Positions 1 to 11,128 of a DNA stretch of 64,000 bases are shown here, piece by piece (positions within the stretch are counted from its first letter, which is position 1; every line of letters begins with the position of its first letter). The DNA is from Enoplolaimus lenunculus (taxonomy: Eukaryota > Nematoda > Enoplea > Enoplida > Thoracostomopsidae). The notes beneath the pieces were generated by a model. The model was not told where the DNA came from, did no database searches, and worked only from the letters and a program-made list of their open reading frames with translations. The DNA is taken from positions 1 to 64,000 of the forward strand of contig JASANG010001293.1 of the NCBI GenBank assembly GCA_030248215.1, written 5' to 3'. A program made the position numbers and the translations under genes.

Positions 1-840
1 GGTTCGATTAGTAAAGCTTAATTTTTTATCACTATTCAAAATGTATATATACGAATCGTTAGATTCTCCTTAACCAGCTTTATTCTGATTTTAAGTACGT
101 GTGTAGGGAATGCAATTCCCGTAACAAGACGAGTGAATTTTGTTGTTTAGACAACAGTAGTATACAACTGATTTGGAGTAGGATAGAATAAGTTTTGCAC
201 TAACGGTTAGTATGATTTTCATGCAATACGCCGAAGTTTGTGTCACATATATGGATTCTTAGAACCCCTGTCTCCGAACAGAATCGCATGCATGCGACCC
301 TCGAGAACCCGCAGCTAAGTTGTTCAAGAACTGGTTTGTTTAAAACTTTGGCCGTCACTTTCAAGGACAAAAATTACGGATGCTGCGACATCGGACGCAC
401 CCACTCTTAGTGGTTTCAGGGAACTATAACATTTTCAAACTTTAGTCCAAAATTTATAACTTTCGATACTTTGTCTGCAGAATATATCAATATTTCCTGC
501 TTCACTCGCAAGTAAATAGATTTTCAGCTTAGAAGTTAGCACTGTCTAAGCTTCTACTGGAATCTTGTCATTTGAACAATGCATTTTGTAACCGGATATT
601 CGATTCTGTTTGTGTTTCCAGTAAATATCGATGTCCGCTTTCTTATAAAAGAAATACTATGTGTCGTTGTAAACGCAGTTTTGTGCGGGTATACCTGGGA
701 GTAAAAAATACAATTTCCGAGGGTAACGAATGGATCGGGTGCAGAAACCCTTACCACTAACACATCTATCTTCGACTCATGCGCTTGCGGTTATTATTTT
801 TCTTTTAGAGCATCTGTTTGTCAGTCTAGGTTGGAACTGA
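1..840. other. Unassigned
   Basis: No gene or bounded repeat found. Two overlapping 60-70-codon frames at 554-763 on opposite strands show nothing recognisable. Confidence 0.5.
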
Positions 841-1048
841 GGGACATCAGACCTTACTACTAAGCAGCTGAAACAGCGGGCTAGAGCGGGGATCGAACTC
901 TCAGCCTATGGATCCTTAAGCGAGCACTCTACCACTGCATTTTTCGTCGACTATATGTGTCGACCGTACACAACAATGTGCATTGCATTTATTGCATATG
1001 CATCAGGACAAGCATGTCTCACATGCTATACACTGCTTTATTTTAATT
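841..1048 (-). mobile_element. tRNA-derived SINE-like element, copy 1
   Basis: Read on the minus strand it holds a tRNA-like core with an A box (GTGGTAGAGTGCTCG) and a B box (GAGAGTTCGATCCC), flanked by family-specific sequence (GTCGACATATAG; CTGCTTAGTAG) shared with the copy at 10.1-10.4 kb. The shared segment extends on both sides of the tRNA part, so it is not an isolated tRNA gene. Confidence 0.65.
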
Positions 1049-1522
1049 CGTTGGTTCTGGCCAAACGCACAGATTAAATAGCAAACTGATTTAATTAAAA
1101 ACTCACCAAACTTTTGAGGCAAACTTAAATTGCTCATATTTTGAACATTCGTGGCCGATCGCAGTATGCTTTTGTTTGTTTATGAAACCTACGGGGTCAA
1201 AATTTGAACGAGTAAAATTACAAAAAAATGATACAATTGTTGATTACGCGATTTTGTTTCAAAATTCTTTGATTAGAAATTTGAAACTTTGCTTCAAAAT
1301 CAGTTTAGTGTTTATTGGTACACAGTCCAGTGTTTGCAGCCCGGATCCAGGATGGAGGCGCAGGGCGTCCGCCGTCAGAAAAATTTTGATAAAATAGTCA
1401 GGTCAGCCACCTTAGACATTTCGACTTTTGCGAAACAAAAATTCGGTTCGGGGGGCTCACTCGCTTCGCTGGCGAAACCGTTTCACAATACAAATCCGTT
1501 TTCCCGTCAGAAATTTTGGCTT

Positions 1523-1725
1523 GACCCATGTTAGTTTCAGCGGTGTCCAGGTATGTGGTGGGTCTATTAAATAGTAGATTTAGATTCTAGATTACATTTT
1601 TTCGCTTAGGCTAAAGCTTAGGCTTAGGCTAAGGCTTAAGAATTCATTTTTGCAACGCTTAGGCTCAGGCTTAGGCTTAGGAATACGCCTAATCTACTGT
1701 TACGTCCCTTAAATTTATATTGACC
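1523..1725 (+). mobile_element. GGCC-TTAGGC MITE, acetate-like subtype C (AGTAACAT ends)
   Basis: Subtype C copy with ends GACCCATG..TATTGACC, the internal GCAACGCTTAGG block and short TTAGGC-like runs. Its target duplication is not clean. It shares the TTTTGCAACG and TTACATTTTTT blocks with the other C copies. Confidence 0.6.
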
Positions 1726-1973
1726 GAAATTTTTCGATCCATAACTCAGCGTTTGTACATGCAGTTGCTCACTGGTACAGTTTACGCTATTCTTTATCTT
1801 CGGTTCAAAATTGTGGCATTTGTCACATACGATTGCATCCTGCAACTTTGGAAGGGTGATTTGGTTTAGGCTACGACTGAGTTTTTGTTCGCAAATAAAA
1901 CAAATCATACAGATAATCATCACAATCGCGTTGTAAAATTACATTTTAGTGCCTTAAAAAGCATCATATTGGT

Positions 1974-2469
1974 GGCCCATGTTACTTTTAGGGACGTTCA
2001 GGTTTCTGGTGGGTCTGTAAAAGAGTAGGTTTAGATTCCAGGTTACATTTTTTTGCTTACGCTTAAGCTTAGGCTTAGGATTAGGCTTACGTTTAGGAAC
2101 ACATTTTTGCAACGCTTAGGCTTAGGCTTAGGTTTAGGAACACATTTTTGCAACGCTTAGGCTTAGGCTTAGGTTTAGGAACACATTTTTGCAACGCTTA
2201 GGCTTAGGCTTAGGTTTAGGAACACATTTTTGCAACGCTTAGGCTTAGGCTTAGGCTTAGGAACACATTTTTACAACGCTTAGGCTTAGGCTTAGGCTTA
2301 GGAGCACATTTTTGCAACGCTTAGGCTTATGCTTAGGTTTAGGAACACATTTTTGCAACGCTTAGGCTTAGGCTTAGGTTTAGGAACACATTTTTGCAAC
2401 GCTTAGGCTTAGGCTTAGGCTTAGGAATACGCTTAATCTACTGTTGCGGCCCTAAAAGTAACACTGGCC
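1974..2469 (+). mobile_element. GGCC-TTAGGC MITE, subtype C, with an expanded 41-bp internal array
   Basis: Ends GGCCCATG and CACTGGCC; flanking octamers ATATTGGT and GTACTGGT match at 6 of 8 positions. The interior has about eight tandem copies of a 41-bp unit (an ACACATTTTTGCAACG block plus three TTAGGC-like hexamers) between 2097 and 2430. Confidence 0.8.
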
Positions 2470-3004
2470 GTACTGGTTTGCGTTATTAAATTTTTCCCAA
2501 TAACGAAAGAGTGCCAATTGTTCTGTAGAAAAATTAAGCCTTAACCTGAGCCTAAGCTTCAACCCTTAGAGTGCTGACGAAAAGTGTACAAAAGCTAACT
2601 TTCAGTGCGCTACTACGAGTACTGCACTTCCGGGTCAAATGAGGGCAAACCACTGTTCGATAAGCAAAGCAAATTTGGAAGCATAATACTATACAGTATT
2701 AATGACATTGAAACGGCTGTCTTCCAAAAAGTAACGGCGCAACTCTTTTATTTGCATAATATTGGGGGTGTTGTAAACTTTCCCCTAGAACCTTTTTTCA
2801 GAAACATCATCGACAAGCAACTGAACCCATGTTAAATTTAAGGATCTGCCCACTAAATGTAAGTCTAAGCCTAAGCATAAACCTAAACTACAGCATGCTC
2901 TGAGCCTAACTCACCCAAACCTAACTTCATACCGGTCTAAACGCCTCCCAATAGGCAGACGTGTATTATTAACATGGGCCAGCAACTGAATCACAATTTC
3001 CACT

Positions 3005-3556
3005 TCACGCCATTCCAAACGAACGATATTCAGATTGAGTAATCGTACTGAACATTCCAGATGAAGCAGTGCTTTCGCCTCTTCCGCGTGTTGGCCATTG
3101 CTGTATTTCGTGTTGATTTGAAAGCTTTCGACTTTGTTGTTCAGCGTATAACAATTGCGGTTGCAACAACGTTGCCTGTTGTCGTCCAAAAAGTTGTTCC
3201 CACGATTTGTTGTTGCAGTTTAAAAATAACGGTGGACACGAATAAATGCTCGGTGCGTTCGGGATGTGTTCTTCGTTGAAAAAGTCATCACTTTCAAAAT
3301 CCACGTCGTCCGATGATTCGGAAAGGTTTTCAAAGTTTAGTCGAGTTCCAGTCATATCGGTCGATGATGTTCGACTTGCTCCGCCACTGCTCAAAGTATC
3401 GCTGTTGTCTCCAGTCGTTGATGTGTTCGTTGGACCGGGAATGCTGGTTGTTCGTTTGGACACGACAGCTCCAAGTTTTAGTTCCGATGGCTTCGTCGGT
3501 GCCGACGGTTTGTCTCGTTTGCATTTAGTGCGTCGATTTTGAAACCAAACTTTCAC
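3005..3556 (-). CDS. Vax: Vax exon 3, homeobox helix 3 and C-terminus
   Basis: Starts after TTTCAG at VKVWFQNRRTKCKRDK, the recognition helix. It continues through a Ser/Thr-rich then acidic region to ...YRSFGMA and a stop. Confidence 0.9.
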   Translation of the reverse strand: MKVWFQNRRTKCKRDKPSAPTKPSELKLGAVVSKRTTSIPGPTNTSTTGDNSDTLSSGGASRTSSTDMTGTRLNFENLSESSDDVDFESDDFFNEEHIPNAPSIYSCPPLFLNCNNKSWEQLFGRQQATLLQPQLLYAEQQSRKLSNQHEIQQWPTRGRGESTASSGMFSTITQSEYRSFGMA

Positions 3557-6098
3557 CTGAAATGATGAAGACTTAAATTTTACGAACGGGTCAAATTGGA
3601 ACAACTCTTGTCGTGGATGATACAGAAATTTCTGACGAGAGAAACGCCGCGGTTTGTATTAATGTTGAAAAAATCGCGAGCAAAGCGAACGAGAAGCCAA
3701 ACTCAATTTTAATACTAAATCTTAGAGTAAAATTTTGGATGTCATTCCTGTCACGAGGCTTAGCCTTAGGTGCTCCCTAACTGGGATCCGCCCGTGAATT
3801 TTTTCATAACTTCCCGCATATTTGTACTTATGCTCACGTTGACGTCTAAGTTTAGGCTCAGGCTCAGGGGTATATGCTAAGGCACAGATATGCGTAAGAC
3901 TTTGTCTAAGCTTCTGCAAAAGCCGAAAACCCAATCCTAAGCCTTAAATGTTGGGAAATTGTACACGAGTCATTGGGAGAGTTATATTTCAAAGAGTACG
4001 AGCTTTGCCTTCGGAGATCAGAGTAGCAAGTTTTTTTGTAATAGCTCCAATAATTTAAATCAACTGTTCAATGTTTGCTTTTTAAAATATATACATGTGG
4101 CTTTTCTAGCGAAAACCACGTTTAACATAAACTAGTAATCCGTATTTGCACACATGTGCAACTTTTAGAATGTAACAGGTTTAGCTACCTTTCACAGAAC
4201 CGTTTCACACCGGAATTGTCAGTACACAAAATCGTGTATAAAGCAACTGTCATACCGTTTTACCAAGGAACCATTCTTTGCACTAAATGCCTTCCCGTTT
4301 TAATTGCTACTTGAAAATGCCACAATGTCTGCTAACTTCGGTTTTTAGCGTATCATTAATAATATCTGCAACCTAAAGAAGATAATTTCAGACCTAGAAT
4401 TCCTCTTATTATCTGTATGTGTATAGTATCAAAATTTACTGTGTTCCAAAACCGTTATATAGTTCCAATAACGCTGAAAAGTTGCCCAAATTACGTATGT
4501 GGGGCATTCCAGCTTTAATATACAGATTTAAATTGATCTTCAAAACGGCTACTGTAGCAAAGAAAGTTTCAATCCCGCTTTACATTTATTAATGCTACCC
4601 CTGAATACTTGCTCACCTGTGTTTCGGAGAGTCCCAACGAATTTGCAAGTTTTGATCGTTCTTTGCCGACCAGGTACTGGTTCCGAACGAAACACTCTTC
4701 CAACACTGACAGCTGATCTGGTGTGAACGTTGTTCGTGGTCGTTTTGGGCGATCCAAATCAAGTGCTTTTGGAAATACCATTTCTTTGACTTGACCATTG
4801 GAGTCTAAAAAAATCAAAAATTTGACTGCATATTTTGTGATACTCGTACACCATGGTTTCGGCGTCTCTGGGCGATAGCCCTGCATTGAATCACACAAAA
4901 GCTTTAATGGTTTTCAGCGGTACCAAACACTGGATTATTGCACAATAAAAAGAAATTTGGGAAAACTACATTTGCGCCGGCAGGCATGCGCACGAGGGTT
5001 CGACTGCGTTTGTTTTGGTTCTCTAACCAATTCTGAAATATGGAATATGGAGTAAAATGTTGTTTAAACATTCTGGCACTTTGTCATCTTATCGTACGTT
5101 ACACTTAAATCCCATTTCCACACACACCACCTTAATATTCTGGCTGTTATTATTTGAGGCGTCCCTGTTAAGTGCAATATTATTTGTTAATCTTGCAATT
5201 TGTTCGTTATTAATAACTTTTGCTAATATAAGGTTGAATTATTTCGAATCTCTGCAAATATTTAAATACGTACACTGCAAAAAATGGTGAGTCAAATTGA
5301 CCCGATCCGAAATAGGTTCTACGAGTCTACACAAACTGAGTCAAATTCGACTCTGCCAAAGTCATACGTGCGTCTCAGTGAGTTGAAATTGACTCAAGTT
5401 GTGTAGTCCGTAGAGCCTATTTCGGAGAGAGTCAATTTGATGCACCAGTTTTTGCAGTGTATAAACCATACTGTAAATTAAATTGGTTTGTGTTATTGAT
5501 ATTTCCTAATAAAATTTTTAGACCCAAGCGCACTTTGAAATTTTTTACCCGCGGGTATACCCGCATTAAAATTTTCTTACCCGGCCCGGTTTACACGCGG
5601 GTGCCCGCGGGTGATATACAGCTCTACCTGGGAAATATTGCAATCTTGGTGAAACGTATCATTCGCCAGTTTTTGTTGTTAATCTGAGCATACCAATTAA
5701 AGTAATTACCACCGGACGCGAATGTTTACGAGCATATAAGTTGCAGGATAACGAATATCAAGAAACAAAAGTATACTAAGCTAAGCATAAACGTTCTCCA
5801 ATGTTGCGAAGGGAAACAGCGAGCAGAGCAATTAAGAATTCAGACTTGATTACAGTTTATACAATTGAATGTTAAACTTTTGAAAGATTTTCAATTTCAA
5901 CGCAAACATACCTTTAAATTTCAACACTTGACAATAGTCAGGAACTTTTGACGCGTTGCAGATATCGCTGGGATTTTTTTTATTTCGCTGTTGCTGAAGC
6001 TGTCCGAGTTTTGCACTGCAGTCATTATTATCAACTTGAACAGATAAATTAATCTGTTGACTCGCAGAACTGAGTCTGCAGGATGGCCAATAATCCAT
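3005..6098 (-). CDS. Vax: Vax-type (ventral anterior homeobox) transcription factor, 3 exons, 308 aa
   Basis: Nuclear DNA-binding homeodomain protein. Exons on the minus strand are 5912-6098, 4617-4804 and 3005-3556, all with GT..AG borders, and the phases join without a break. The homeodomain occupies about residues 82-141. Vax identity rests on the segment just before it (PDYC at about 53-56, then KEMVFPKALDLDRPKR), which parallels vertebrate Vax1 (PDYC..., REIILPKGLDLDRPKR), and on helix 3 VKVWFQNRRTK with Gln50 and Asn51. The intron falls between homeodomain codons 44 and 45, a classic homeobox position. The first ATG (GGTGTTATGG, G at -3 and +4) follows an in-frame stop. The C-terminal half is Ser/Thr-rich with an acidic stretch (ESSDDVDFESDD) and matches no domain I recognise. 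Not and Emx are the nearest alternatives, but the flanking DLDRPKR motif argues for Vax. No neighbouring Emx/Not gene is visible. Confidence 0.9.
4617..4804 (-). CDS. Vax: Vax exon 2, homeobox helices 1-2
   Basis: Begins after a T-rich acceptor (TTTTTTTAG) and ends SETQ before GTGAGC. It carries the DLDRPKR motif and homeodomain residues 1-44, with RPRTTFTPDQL at the N-terminal arm and helix 1. Confidence 0.9.
5273..5459. mobile_element. CACTG foldback MITE, TA target
   Basis: Nearly palindromic element CACTGCAAAAAATGG..TTTTTGCAGTG with TA on each side, built from inverted GAGTCAAATT/AATTTGACTC modules. It lies in Vax intron 1. Confidence 0.85.
5912..6098 (-). CDS. Vax: Vax exon 1
   Basis: Encodes the N-terminal 62 residues plus the first base of codon 63. 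It ends ...PDYCQVLKFK and is followed by the donor GTATGT. PDYC is also found upstream of the homeodomain in vertebrate Vax proteins. An upstream non-coding exon cannot be excluded. Confidence 0.8.
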
Positions 6099-6218
6099 AA
6101 CACCTGAGGTCGTCGGACGTGAAAGATGATATTTTGTATATTGTAGGATTTTACTCTAAAAATCCTTGAAAATGTTGAACTATTGAGTTAAATTTGAATA
6201 ACAAAATATGTATTAATA

Positions 6219-6990
6219 CAGTGTCCCGAATAAGTTGAAAAAATAATAAGATAATAACGGTCCGGTGTTCCTATTTTCGGTCTTAATCCCTAGTAGTCAA
6301 TTAAAGTCCGAAAGTGGATAGGGTCCAAAATTGCCAATGACACCATAAACGCCAGTGATTCTAATGAGAGCGAGTAAATGCTTCCTGGACCTATAAAACT
6401 AAGTTGAGTACAGACTTTGATTCATTATTTAAAGTATTTATGTTACCTATATTTGCAGCAGCATATTAAAAGTATATTCCTAAAGTAATGAACATAAACC
6501 GTAAGAAATGGCCGGCATACGTAAAGGTGTGCGGCCTGGATATCAACTGGAGATGGATTAACAATAAATGACTCGAATAAGAGGGGGGAGTAAAGAGGGG
6601 TTCCCCATTTTGAGTCCGAATCAATAGGAGTCCGTATCCCTAAAAACAGTCCGCAAGCGGATAGAGTCCCTAAGCCCTAATTAAAGTCCGTAAATGTCAA
6701 TTAACCCTAATTGTAACGCATAAATGACTCCAGGACTAAATTATTTGAGTTCGAAACTTTAAAGCGTGCGTAAATTTTGAAAGTACATTCTTATAACCTT
6801 GTATTATCGCTCAAGCTACTGACACAGGACAAATAAACGTTTAATTCATCGGGTAATTGCAGTACCGGATATATATCAGTAACGAAGGGCGGCGGAGCGT
6901 GGGTTAAAAATAAATAACAGTCCGTAACCGAATAGCAAGGGGGGTACCTTCTGGAGAGGCCAAATAAGTATCAGTGGAATACCCTTAAGC
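6219..6990. mobile_element. CTGTA MITE family, composite old copy
   Basis: AGTGTCCCGAATAAG at the left and an inner CTCGAATAAGAGGGGGG at about 6571 followed by the standard interior. It looks like one copy within or beside another; borders are approximate. Confidence 0.5.
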
Positions 6991-7098
6991 AAGGATAAAA
7001 CACGGAAACTTGCCAGCAATATTTTTTAACCAAGAAAAGTGATCTTTAAGCCAGATTTTTAGTCTATTTATTTCCAGGTTTATAGGTCACTGTACTGC

Positions 7099-7230
7099 AA
7101 CAAATGGTGAGTCAAACTGACTCTCTCCGAAATAGGCTCAACGGAACTACACAAACTGAGTCAAATTAGACTCCGCCGGAGTCAAACGTGCGACTCAGAG
7201 AGTTGAATTAGAAATTCAATTTGACTCTGA
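7099..7230. mobile_element. CACTG foldback MITE, left part
   Basis: Left half with AAATGGTGAGTCAAACTGAC and CGAAATAGGCTC; the right half is missing. Confidence 0.6.
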
Positions 7231-7572
7231 TATTTTTTCACCGGAATTTTCTGGTATTTTCGGTATTGAAAATTTTTCTCTTTGAAAACTTAAGAAAAAT
7301 TGACATATTGTTCTAACTCATTTGTCTAAAATTGTCCGTGAGTGTATTGCCGCGATTTTCAATGTGTGCCATACTCCAATATTTATCATATATTACCGAC
7401 TGCATTCGTTTCAGGATTTTGGCATTCTAATTCATGTTTTTACAGCATTAAAAGCGATAAAATAGCGTTAAAAACAATTTTTTCGATACCACGTTTTTTT
7501 ATTTTCCGGCCCTGGTTCCGGTATTTTTTAACTTTCCGGTTTCGGTATTTTATAATTCCGGTTGCACTTTGG

Positions 7573-8974
7573 ACTCAAGATGTACGAACGGATGCCCTTA
7601 AAAATAAGACATAAGACGTAAACATAATCCGCCTTGTAAAAAAATAAGGTAAAAATATTTAAATTTGACCTTTAAACCAGATTTTCAGCACCATTGATTG
7701 CAGTACATTTCAACAAACTGAAGATTAGAAGGAAATGAAGTCTTTAAATGACACTTAAGTGAGTGCACCGCGCGTGGATGTGCAAAATAATTTAACAGTA
7801 AATAGATCAAGATGCACCTTGTTGACTTGTAAAGTTTTTGCTGACAGTACAAAATGCATTGACTTCTTGTCAGGTAAAACTACATTTTAATATATTTACT
7901 TCATAGATCAAGTATAATACGTTTCGAAACCAAAAATTATCGTTGATAAAGTTGAAATTTGAAATTTTGCCGCCTACGAACTAAACAGGTTCTTTTTGCT
8001 AAACGGTCAAAATATGCAAAACAAAATTAAAAGATAAGGAAAATTATAATTTATAGGGACTCTCTGGTGTCAGCCGGATGTACGCATAGTGTGGGTGACT
8101 TTTGCATACATAATTTTTAAACAGTGCACAATTAGGAACTTAGGGACTCGTATGTCGGTACAATTTTTTCACAGTATCGTAAACAGTATAACGTGGATGA
8201 CCCATAAATGCGTAATTATGATTTTGTCACCCAGAAACTAAAACCTAATACGAATATTATAAATTAGGCTATGCGGTTGGTTAAATTTGTACACTTTTGG
8301 TCCTGTGTGGTAATTTTGACCATTTTTAGATTCATTTGTCAACCATATATTCTTAATCTTACTCATAATGAACCTAAAACAGGCCTGAAATGGCTCTAAA
8401 ACTCAGTATATTCATTTTGAAGGAAACCGACCCACTACTGTCTATTTAAAACAATAAGTACATAACCAATGATTTTTCGTTTGGCGGCAAAAACTCAAAC
8501 CTACCCCACAGGCATTTACCCGGTATACGATAGGTGACCGGTACGCCTCTGAACAAAAACCCACGGCTAATTACACTAGTATCTTAGTTTTAGAACCACA
8601 AATCCAATTGTTAAATTGTTATTTAAGCGAAAATTTCAATGGAAAATTGATACCAAATAAAATTTTAGCAGATTTGTTTGAAGTTGTTCAGTTAAAAACC
8701 TTGAGCAGTAAAATGCTGTCTTAAAACGACGGTGTGTGTTTGTGATGGAAAATAGTTGTTTTATAAATTTGAAGGCACCGGGATTCCGACCAATCGCTGA
8801 GCTCTTATATGTTGCATTGATCGCTTGTATGCAGTGTTCAAATTGCACCGAAATGCGTTTACAGTGTATAATTTGTGAAACAAATTATATTTTGAAATAA
8901 ATTTTCACTAAATAAGTTGCAATCATTTAAATTATCATTGGCTGATAAACTTTTACGCTGACCATAGCTCACAG
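7573..8974. other. Unassigned AT-rich DNA
   Basis: No coding pattern or terminal repeats found; short frames only. Confidence 0.5.
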
Positions 8975-9158
8975 GGCCAATGTGTTACTTTAAGGGGCGT
9001 AACAGTAGATTAAGCGTATTCGTAAAGGCTAAACCATGGCGTAATCATTGCAAAAATTGTGTTCCTAAGCCTAAAGCCTAAAGCAAAAAAATGTAATCTA
9101 AACCGACTCTTTTATAGACTCGCCAGAAACCTGAACGCCCCTTAAAGTAACATGGACC
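8975..9158 (-). mobile_element. GGCC-TTAGGC MITE, subtype C
   Basis: Ends GGCCAATG and CATGGACC with octamers GCTCACAG and GTTCACAG (7 of 8). The interior is in the CCTAAG orientation. Confidence 0.75.
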
Positions 9159-9398
9159 GTTCACAGCGTGTTTTTTCACTGATGAACGGATTATTTTTTG
9201 CTCCGCGGTTTGAAACTTAAAATTAGTTGAATCTTTGCATTTCTACGTCTTAGTTGTATTTTCCGATTACTGACACATCGCAGAGAATTGTAATTGCACT
9301 CGCAATAAGTATTACTGTAGAATCGTTTAGTGTACAGCTCAGCAAAGGCTGATCCAGCTGGGTAAATGGTCATGGAGGTGATTGACGATACAGACATT

Positions 9399-9567
9399 GG
9401 CCCATGTTACTTTTAGGGCCGTCCCAGTTTCTGCTGGGTCTGTAAAAGAGTAGGCTTACATTCTAGACTACATTTTTTGCTTAGGTTTAGGCCTAGGCTT
9501 AGCAATACGCTTTTGCAACGCTTAGGCTTCGACTTTACGAATACGCTGAAGCTACTGTTACGAAACT
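9399..9567 (+). mobile_element. GGCC-TTAGGC MITE, subtype C, right end lost
   Basis: Left end GGCCCATGTTAC and the internal blocks are clear. The right terminal repeat fades after CTACTGTTACG, just before the right half of a CACTG foldback MITE. Confidence 0.65.
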
Positions 9568-9609
9568 TTTATCATTCGTTGCTCGTCGTTAAACTTTTGC
9601 TATACGAAT

Positions 9610-9748
9610 TGTAGAGTCAAATTCGACTCACTTAGCGAATCAGTCAACCGAATTTGACTCTGGCGGAGTCGAATTTGACTCAGCTTGTGTAGTCCGGAAA
9701 AACCTATTTCGTAGAAAGTCAATTTGACTCACCATTGTCTTGCAGTGT
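9610..9748. mobile_element. CACTG foldback MITE, right part
   Basis: Begins in the centre (GAGTCAAATTCGACTC) and runs to the right tip TTGCAGTG followed by TA. Confidence 0.65.
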
Positions 9749-10105
9749 ACCCTAACACGACAAATATATATAATTGTTCGTTGTATCAAAACAGCATAAT
9801 TGTAATTCACGAATTTGCATCGTAAACAACCAAACACGTGGTATCTTAAGGCGATGTCTCAATGGCAAACCAATAATTCGTTTAACTAAATTAAGATTTC
9901 GGGTAGTTTACACGAATAATAATCAAAACAACTCACTTTATTTACTATTTAACTGACAGCTAAATGTCGCTGATAGATGCGTTAAGTGTTTAAAGACTCA
10001 TAAGAGTGTCCATATGGCATATCCAACAATTGTGGACTCAAAATTTGAAACGCACACAATATGGTTCGCATTGTTGAAATATTAACATGTAACCGAAAGC
10101 GGCAC

Positions 10106-10370
10106 TAGGTGTTGTCAGTCAAGGTAGGAACCAGAACTTCAGACCTTTCTACTAAGCAGCTGGAAAACCGGGTTACGGGTGGTTTAGAACTAACAACCTT
10201 CTGTGTGTCAAGCAGACGCTATTACCACTGAGCCACGAAGCCCGCCTCTCCAACTGCATGTTTCGTCGACTATATGTCGACCGTATGCTGCCAGCTAGCA
10301 TACATACAATGCGCTGCACTATATTGCATGTGCACATAACGAACAAGCATGTCTCACATGCTTAAAGGTG
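10106..10370 (-). mobile_element. tRNA-derived SINE-like element, copy 2
   Basis: Same organisation as the copy at 0.84 kb: GTGGCTCAGTGGTAATAGCG as A-box region, AGTTCTAAACC as decayed B box, CTGCTTAGTAGAAAGGTCTG downstream and GCATGTGAGACATGCTTG upstream. The tRNA-like part (minus strand, about 10160-10240) reads GGGCTTCGTGGCTCAG at its start. Confidence 0.65.
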
Positions 10371-10471
10371 TAATAACGCTGCCAGAAATATGAAAAGTGT
10401 CCTTAGATTGAAATGAATTACGTAATTAATCGTTAAACTCAACTTGTCTTTTTAGTGTCATTGTAAATTTC

Positions 10472-10657
10472 GGCCAATGTTACTATAAGGGGCGTAACAG
10501 TAGATTAAGCGTATTCCTAAGCGTAAGCCTAAACCTAAACGTTGCAAAAATGTGTTCCTAAGCCTAAGCCTACGCAAAAAAATGTAATCTCGTATCTAAA
10601 CCTACTCTTTAATGGACCCACCAGAAACCTGGACGCCCCTAAAAGTAAACATGGGCC
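10472..10657 (-). mobile_element. GGCC-TTAGGC MITE, subtype C, perfect target duplication
   Basis: Terminal GGCCAATG..CATGGGCC with identical octamers TAAATTTC at 10464-10471 and 10658-10665. Confidence 0.85.
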
Positions 10658-10964
10658 TAAATTTCAAATTATGTTAATATATTTGACGATCGTGAAGTTT
10701 GGTAAATTAGTATTACTAGTGACCATGGTAAAGCTTAAAACCATAAAGCAGAGTTGTGTGATTTTCATATTGATCAAGCCGAATCATAAACGATCCCGGA
10801 AGTATTGCTCGTGACAATAGTGTGAGGTTCTCGGAAGTTTTCGAACGCTGAAATATGCGTAAAAATTCATTGAACTCAAACGATGCGATGCTAACTGACC
10901 ATTTAAGCTCTCAAGGAGCATTGTGATGCTGTTGGCAAGAACAGCCTAATTAATCGATAAAATA

Positions 10965-11128
10965 CACGGGCGTCCACAGAAAATTATGCTTGGGGGATCA
11001 GAATAATTTTGGTTCGTCCCTACAGTTGCAACTCAAGATTGTTTACATTTAGATCGGGAAATTTGGATTGGCAGGAGCCAAGTTTGGGGGGTGCATGGAC
11101 CACAATGCCTCCCGTTGGGACGCCTGTG
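10965..11128. mobile_element. hAT-like MITE, 164 bp
   Basis: CACGGGCGTCC..GGGACGCCTGTG with octamers ATAAAATA and ATAAAAGA (7 of 8). Confidence 0.7.

Noticed and set aside
1523-2469. Interstitial telomere tract
   Set aside because: The TTAGGC-like runs are always confined within MITE ends and interrupted by family-specific linkers.
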